DNA of 8,993 bases from assembly GCA_005882155.1 (NCBI GenBank), contig VBCQ01000483.1, forward strand, positions 1-8,993, written 5' to 3'. The DNA is from Betaproteobacteria bacterium (GTDB taxonomy: Bacteria; Pseudomonadota; Gammaproteobacteria; Burkholderiales; Burkholderiaceae_C). Below, one piece after another: positions 5,736 to 8,993 of the stretch (positions within the stretch are counted from its first letter, which is position 1; each line of letters begins with the position of its first letter). The position numbers were made by a program, and so were the translations under genes. The notes beneath the pieces were generated by a model, which worked only from the letters and a program-made list of their open reading frames with translations, was not told the DNA's origin and did no database searches.

Positions 5736-7133
5736 TCAGCGGCGCGCGGCCAGCGCGTCGAGCAGCTTGGCATGCACGCCCCCGAAGCCGCCGTTGCTCA
5801 TGCACAGGATATGGTCACCCGGCTTCGTCGCGGCAACCACGCGCGCGACGAGTTTGTCGATGTTGTCGCAGACGACGGCCTGAGCGCCCATCGGCGCAAG
5901 CGCTTGTGCGGCGTCCCAGCTCAAGCCGCCGCTGTGGCAGAAGGCGAGGTCGGCCTCTTCGAGCGACCACGGCAACTGCGCCTTCATCGAGCCGAGCTTC
6001 ATCGTGTTCGACCGCGGCTCGAACACGGCGAGGATGCGCTGGTGCTCGCCATGCTCGGCCGCCTCGCGCGCATCGATCTTGCGGCGCAGGCCGTTGATCG
6101 TCGTTCGCATCGCCGTCGGGTGATGCGCGAAGTCGTCGTAGACCTTCACTTCGCCGCCGCCGAGCTTCACCTTGCCACACAGCTCGAGCCGGCGCCGCAC
6201 GTTCTCGAAGCTGGCCAGGGCTTTCGCCGCGGCGTCGGGCGGCACGCCGACATGCTCGGCCGCGGCGATGGCGGCGAGTGCGTTCATCTGGTTGTGCTCG
6301 CCGAGCAGCGACCACTCGACGCGCGCGATCTTCAAGCTGCCGCGCAGCACGTCGAACGCATGCGGCTCGCCGCGCGCGCGCAACTCGCCGGGCGCTTCCT
6401 TGCGTGCGCCGAAGCGGATCACCTCGCTCCAGCAACCGGCGGCGAGCACGCGCTGCAGCGCATCGTCGCGCGCGTTGACCACGAGCCGGCCGTGCGACGG
6501 CACGGTGCGAACGAGGTGATGGAACTGGCGCTCGATCGCGGCCAGGTCATCGAAGATGTCGGCGTGGTCGAACTCGAGGTTGTTCAGCAGCGCCGTGCGT
6601 GGCCGGTAGTGAACGAACTTGCTGCGCTTGTTGAAGAACGCGGTGTCGTATTCGTCGGCTTCGATGACGAAGGTCTTGCCCTCGCCCAGGCGCGCCGACA
6701 CGCCGAAGTTCAGCGGCACGCCGCCGACCAGAAAGCCCGGCTTCAACCCGCCGCGCTCGAGGATCCACGCGAGCATCGAGGTCGTCGTCGTCTTGCCATG
6801 CGTGCCGGCCACGGCGAGCACATGGCGGTCTTGCAGCACGTTCTCGGCGAGCCACTGCGGGCCGCTCGTGTACGCGACGCCAGCATCGAGGATCGCCTCG
6901 ACCAGCGGGTTGCCGCGGGTGACGACGTTGCCGATGACGAACAGATCGGGTTTCAGCGCGAGCTGCGCCGCGTCGTAGCCTTCGATCAATTCGATGCCGA
7001 GCGCGCGCAGCTGATCGCTCATCGGCGGGTACACGCCTTTGTCGCAACCGGTGACGCTGTGACCCGCTTCGCGCGCAAGCGCCGCGAGCCCGCCCATGAA
7101 GGTCCCGCAGATGCCGAGAATGTGAATGTGCAT
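5736..7133 (-). CDS. mpl: UDP-N-acetylmuramate:L-Ala-gamma-D-Glu-meso-DAP ligase (Mpl)
   Basis: Encodes 465 residues, close to the length of E. coli Mpl. Mpl recycles peptidoglycan: it joins the tripeptide released from the wall directly to UDP-MurNAc, using ATP in the cytoplasm. Mur-ligase layout: N-terminal UDP-binding fold opening MHIHILGICGTFMGGLAALA, the Mpl-type VYPPMS (35-39 region) and TRGNP (72-76), ATP-binding P-loop GTHGKTTT (110-117), EADEYDTAFF (158-167), and NNLEFDHADIF (184-194). GEHNQMNALAA (278-288) and VYDDFAHHPTA (331-341) follow, then the C-terminal domain with EPRSNTMKLG (372-381) and SNGGFGGVHAKLL (446-458). The ICGTFMGG start and YDTAFFNKRSKFVHY distinguish it from MurC. 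It is transcribed divergently from the reductase gene. A -10-like TAGAAT ends 6 nt before the ATG, with no clear ribosome binding site. The esterase gene follows 11 nt downstream. Confidence 0.97.
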   Translation of the reverse strand: MHIHILGICGTFMGGLAALAREAGHSVTGCDKGVYPPMSDQLRALGIELIEGYDAAQLALKPDLFVIGNVVTRGNPLVEAILDAGVAYTSGPQWLAENVLQDRHVLAVAGTHGKTTTTSMLAWILERGGLKPGFLVGGVPLNFGVSARLGEGKTFVIEADEYDTAFFNKRSKFVHYRPRTALLNNLEFDHADIFDDLAAIERQFHHLVRTVPSHGRLVVNARDDALQRVLAAGCWSEVIRFGARKEAPGELRARGEPHAFDVLRGSLKIARVEWSLLGEHNQMNALAAIAAAEHVGVPPDAAAKALASFENVRRRLELCGKVKLGGGEVKVYDDFAHHPTAMRTTINGLRRKIDAREAAEHGEHQRILAVFEPRSNTMKLGSMKAQLPWSLEEADLAFCHSGGLSWDAAQALAPMGAQAVVCDNIDKLVARVVAATKPGDHILCMSNGGFGGVHAKLLDALAARR

Positions 7134-7204
7134 GCGTCGATTCTAGGCACGCAGGATGATCGGCCCGAGGTTGAACTTCACGCTTCGGTGTCGATCAGTG
7201 ACGC
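7134..7204. promoter_or_regulatory. Divergent mpl / aldo-keto reductase intergenic region
   Basis: These 71 nt must hold the promoters of both divergent genes if neither is read from further away. On the mpl side a -10-like TAGAAT abuts the start. On the reductase side a TTGAAC at 7171-7176 resembles a -35 box, but no -10 is found at 16-18 nt. I see no operator-like palindrome. Confidence 0.4.
7140..7145 (-). promoter_or_regulatory. Possible -10 box of mpl
   Basis: On the minus strand TAGAAT matches TATAAT at 5 of 6 positions and ends 6 nt before the mpl ATG (7133). The surrounding 17 bases match the lpxC start region at 14 positions (CCTARAATCSACSCATG in degenerate code). No good -35 is seen. 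A leaderless mpl transcript would follow if this box is used. Confidence 0.4.
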
Positions 7205-8104
7205 ATGGACCGACGCCGTTTTCTCGCGTTGACGCCGGCGGCACTCGCGGCACCTTCGGCACCTCTGCAAGCGCAGGCATCGTCGACGCGTCGCGGCTTC
7301 GGGCGTGCTGCCGAGACCGTGCCGGCGATCGGCATAGGCACCTGGCTCACCTTCGACGTCGGTGATGACGCAGCCGCCAAGTCGCAGCGGCGCGCCGTCC
7401 TGCAGCGCTTCTTAGCTGCCGGCGGTGGCGTGATCGATTCATCGCCGATGTACGGCGGCGCGCAAGCCCTGCTCGGCGAGCTGTTGCCGAACGTGGGGCA
7501 CGAAGGCAAGCTGTTCGCGCAGACCAAGGTATGGACGCCGTTCGAGCGGCTCGGGCCCGGTCAGCTCGAGCACTCGCTGCGACTGTGGGGCGTGCCGCGC
7601 TTCGACGTGCTGCTGGTGCACAACCTTCTCAACTGGCGCGGCCACATCAAGACGCTTCGCCAGTGGAAGGAGCAGGGGAGAGTGCGCTACATCGGTGTGT
7701 CGACCTCACACGGACGTAAGCACGACGAAGCCGAGCGGGTGATCCGCAGCGAGCCGATCGACGTGCTGCAGATCACCTACAACCTTGCCGATGCGAGCGC
7801 CGAGCCGCTGATGAATCTCGCCGCCGAGCGCGGCCTCGCGGTCGTCATCAACCGGCCGTTCGACGGCGGCGATCTGTTCGACCGCATCGGCCGTCGGCCG
7901 CTGCCTGCGTGGGCGAGCGAGATCGGTTGTGCAAACTGGGCGCAGTATTTTTTGAAGTGGGTTGTCTCGCACCCGGCGGTGACTTGTGCGATTCCGGCGA
8001 CGCGCCGGCCGGCGCATATGGATGAGAACATGGGTGCGGGTGTCGGCGGCATGCCTGACGCTGCAGCGCGGCAGCGCATGCAGGCTTACGTCGGTCAGCT
8101 GTAG
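7205..8104 (+). CDS. Aldo/keto reductase with Tat signal peptide
   Basis: Encodes 299 residues. The N-terminus DRRRFLAL (2-9) fits a twin-arginine motif. A modest hydrophobic stretch and a signal-peptidase site of A-x-A type (A23-Q24-A25, cut after residue 25) follow, so export of a folded enzyme to the periplasm is likely. The mature part is an AKR TIM barrel with a complete tetrad: D78 and Y83 in IDSSPMYGGA, K108 in QTKVW, H139 in LLVHN. IGVSTSHG (163-170), LQITYNL (188-194) and the cofactor-loop stretch IPATRRPAHMDENMGA (263-278) also fit AKRs that use NADPH. ATG 7205 is the earliest start because an in-frame TGA sits at 7199-7201. The ribosome binding site is weak. It is divergent from mpl (71-nt gap) and convergent with hemL (6-nt gap). 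The substrate cannot be told from sequence. Confidence 0.92.
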   Translation: MDRRRFLALTPAALAAPSAPLQAQASSTRRGFGRAAETVPAIGIGTWLTFDVGDDAAAKSQRRAVLQRFLAAGGGVIDSSPMYGGAQALLGELLPNVGHEGKLFAQTKVWTPFERLGPGQLEHSLRLWGVPRFDVLLVHNLLNWRGHIKTLRQWKEQGRVRYIGVSTSHGRKHDEAERVIRSEPIDVLQITYNLADASAEPLMNLAAERGLAVVINRPFDGGDLFDRIGRRPLPAWASEIGCANWAQYFLKWVVSHPAVTCAIPATRRPAHMDENMGAGVGGMPDAAARQRMQAYVGQL

Positions 8105-8110
8105 TTGTCG

Positions 8111-8993
8111 TCAGCGCAGCGCTTCACGGGCGGCAGCGATCGTCGCGGTGATGTCGGCCTCACTGTGCGCGGCGCTGACGAAGCCGGCTTCATAGAGCGC
8201 CGGCGCGAGATACACACCGCGCTCGAGCATGCCGTGGAAGAAGCGGTTGAAGCGCTCCTTGTCTGTCGTCATCACGCTCGCGTAGTTCTGCGGCAGTGCG
8301 CTCGCAAAGAAGAAGCCGAACATGCCGCCCTCGCTGTCGCCCGCCATCGGTACACCAGCGTCGCGCGCGGCGAGCAGCAGTCCGTCGACCAGCGAGCGCG
8401 TGCTGACTGCAAGCGAATCGAAGAAGCCGGGCTTCTGGATCTCACGCAAGGTCGCGAGGCCGCACGCGGTCGCGACCGGGTTGCCCGACAAGGTGCCGGC
8501 CTGGTACACCGGGCCGAGCGGCGCGAGCAATTCCATCACGGCACGCTTGGCGCCGAAGGCCGCGAGCGGCATGCCGCCGCCGATAACCTTGCCGAACACG
8601 CTCATGTCGGGCTCGAAGCCGGGGATCGCTTTGGCATACAGGCTTTGCGCGCCGCCAAGCGCGACGCGAAAGCCGGTCATCACCTCGTCGAATACGAGCA
8701 GCGCGCCGTGCCGCGTGCACAGCTCGCGCAAGCGCTTCATGAACGGCACGCCGGCGCGGACGAAGTTCATGTTGCCGGCGATCGGCTCGATCATCACGCA
8801 AGCGATCGCGTCGCCATGCAACGCGAACGCTTCGTCGAGTTGCGCGGCGTTGTTGTACTCGAGCACCAGCGTGTGGTGCACGACGTCGGCCGGCACGCCG
8901 GCGCTCGTGGGGTTGCCGAAGGTCGCGAGACCGGAGCCGGCTTTCACGAGCAGCGAATCGGCATGGCCGTGATAGCAGCCTTCGAACTTGACG
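8111..8993 (-). CDS. hemL: Glutamate-1-semialdehyde 2,1-aminomutase, C-terminal part (partial)
   Basis: The frame runs off the right edge of the window, so the first third or so (about 135 residues of the usual 425-430) is missing. The visible 293 residues begin VKFEGCYHGHADSLLVKAGSG, which matches HemL. HemL is the PLP enzyme that converts glutamate-1-semialdehyde to 5-aminolevulinate in the C5 route of tetrapyrrole synthesis. Further signatures: MIEPIAGNMN, LLVFDEVMTGFRVALGGAQ, and the PLP-lysine motif FGKVIGGGMPLAAFG with the lysine codon at 8588-8590. YQAGTLSGNPVATACGLATL follows. The GTG at 8947 inside the frame is not the start, since conserved sequence continues upstream of it. The gene converges on the reductase gene with 6 nt between the stops and no visible terminator. 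Betaproteobacteria commonly use this C5 pathway, so the gene fits the host. Confidence 0.96.
   Translation of the reverse strand, partial: VKFEGCYHGHADSLLVKAGSGLATFGNPTSAGVPADVVHHTLVLEYNNAAQLDEAFALHGDAIACVMIEPIAGNMNFVRAGVPFMKRLRELCTRHGALLVFDEVMTGFRVALGGAQSLYAKAIPGFEPDMSVFGKVIGGGMPLAAFGAKRAVMELLAPLGPVYQAGTLSGNPVATACGLATLREIQKPGFFDSLAVSTRSLVDGLLLAARDAGVPMAGDSEGGMFGFFFASALPQNYASVMTTDKERFNRFFHGMLERGVYLAPALYEAGFVSAAHSEADITATIAAAREALR

Noticed and set aside
5725..5805. Extended N-terminus of the esterase starting at 5805
   Set aside because: It would overlap the end of mpl by about 70 bp and add an arginine/alanine-rich stretch that is not part of the family. The conserved sequence begins at MAITHLLYLHGF.
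5733..7232. A 499-codon + strand frame opposite mpl, longer than mpl itself
   Set aside because: It is the antisense shadow of mpl. mpl shows every Mur-ligase motif, while this frame has no recognisable domain and extends into the divergent spacer and the reductase gene.
8111..8947. Full-length 278-residue aminotransferase starting at 8947
   Set aside because: The codon at 8947 is GTG inside conserved HemL sequence. The frame continues upstream with KFEGCYHGHADSLL to the window edge, so the gene is cut off by the window rather than short.
1..8993. A hidden novel multi-gene system such as a defence island, prophage or biosynthetic cluster
   Set aside because: All sizeable genes belong to well-known housekeeping families, composition and codon use look uniform, and no integrase, transposase, CRISPR or toxin-like gene is visible.

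Overview
The window reads as an ordinary chromosomal segment of a high-GC betaproteobacterium, most likely Burkholderiales of the Rubrivivax/Leptothrix/Methylibium type. The basis is the gene order (ddlB-ftsQ-ftsA-ftsZ then lpxC), the FtsZ ends (MAIEMIEEF start, IPAFLRKQAD tail) and the strong third-position G/C bias. The genus is inference.

Layout. Positions 1-3622 hold the distal end of the division and cell-wall (dcw) cluster on the + strand: the last codons of ddlB, then ftsQ, ftsA and ftsZ. ddlB, ftsQ and ftsA are tightly packed. FtsA and ftsZ are separated by a 288-base spacer with a REP-like family of inverted repeats. A second, much larger imperfect palindrome (3617-3743) starts on the ftsZ stop codon and fills most of the gap before lpxC (3791-4726). 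Two very small, related-looking membrane protein genes follow lpxC (4742-4927 and 4932-5138). A minus-strand pair then runs leftward from 7133: mpl (murein peptide ligase) and a YqiA-type esterase, which overlaps the second small membrane gene tail to tail. Divergent from mpl is a Tat-signal aldo/keto reductase (7205-8104). The window closes with the C-terminal two thirds of hemL on the minus strand.

Together the genes cover peptidoglycan precursor synthesis and recycling (ddlB, mpl), septal ring assembly (ftsQ, ftsA, ftsZ) and the committed step of lipid A synthesis (lpxC). hemL (tetrapyrrole synthesis) and the reductase look like unrelated neighbours. I found no mobile element gene, CRISPR array, tRNA or rRNA, and no convincing new multi-gene system. 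The observations most worth checking are the two non-coding palindromic elements, a shared sequence placing a -10-like box exactly 6 nt before the ATG of both lpxC and mpl (suggesting leaderless transcripts), and the tandem mini membrane proteins.
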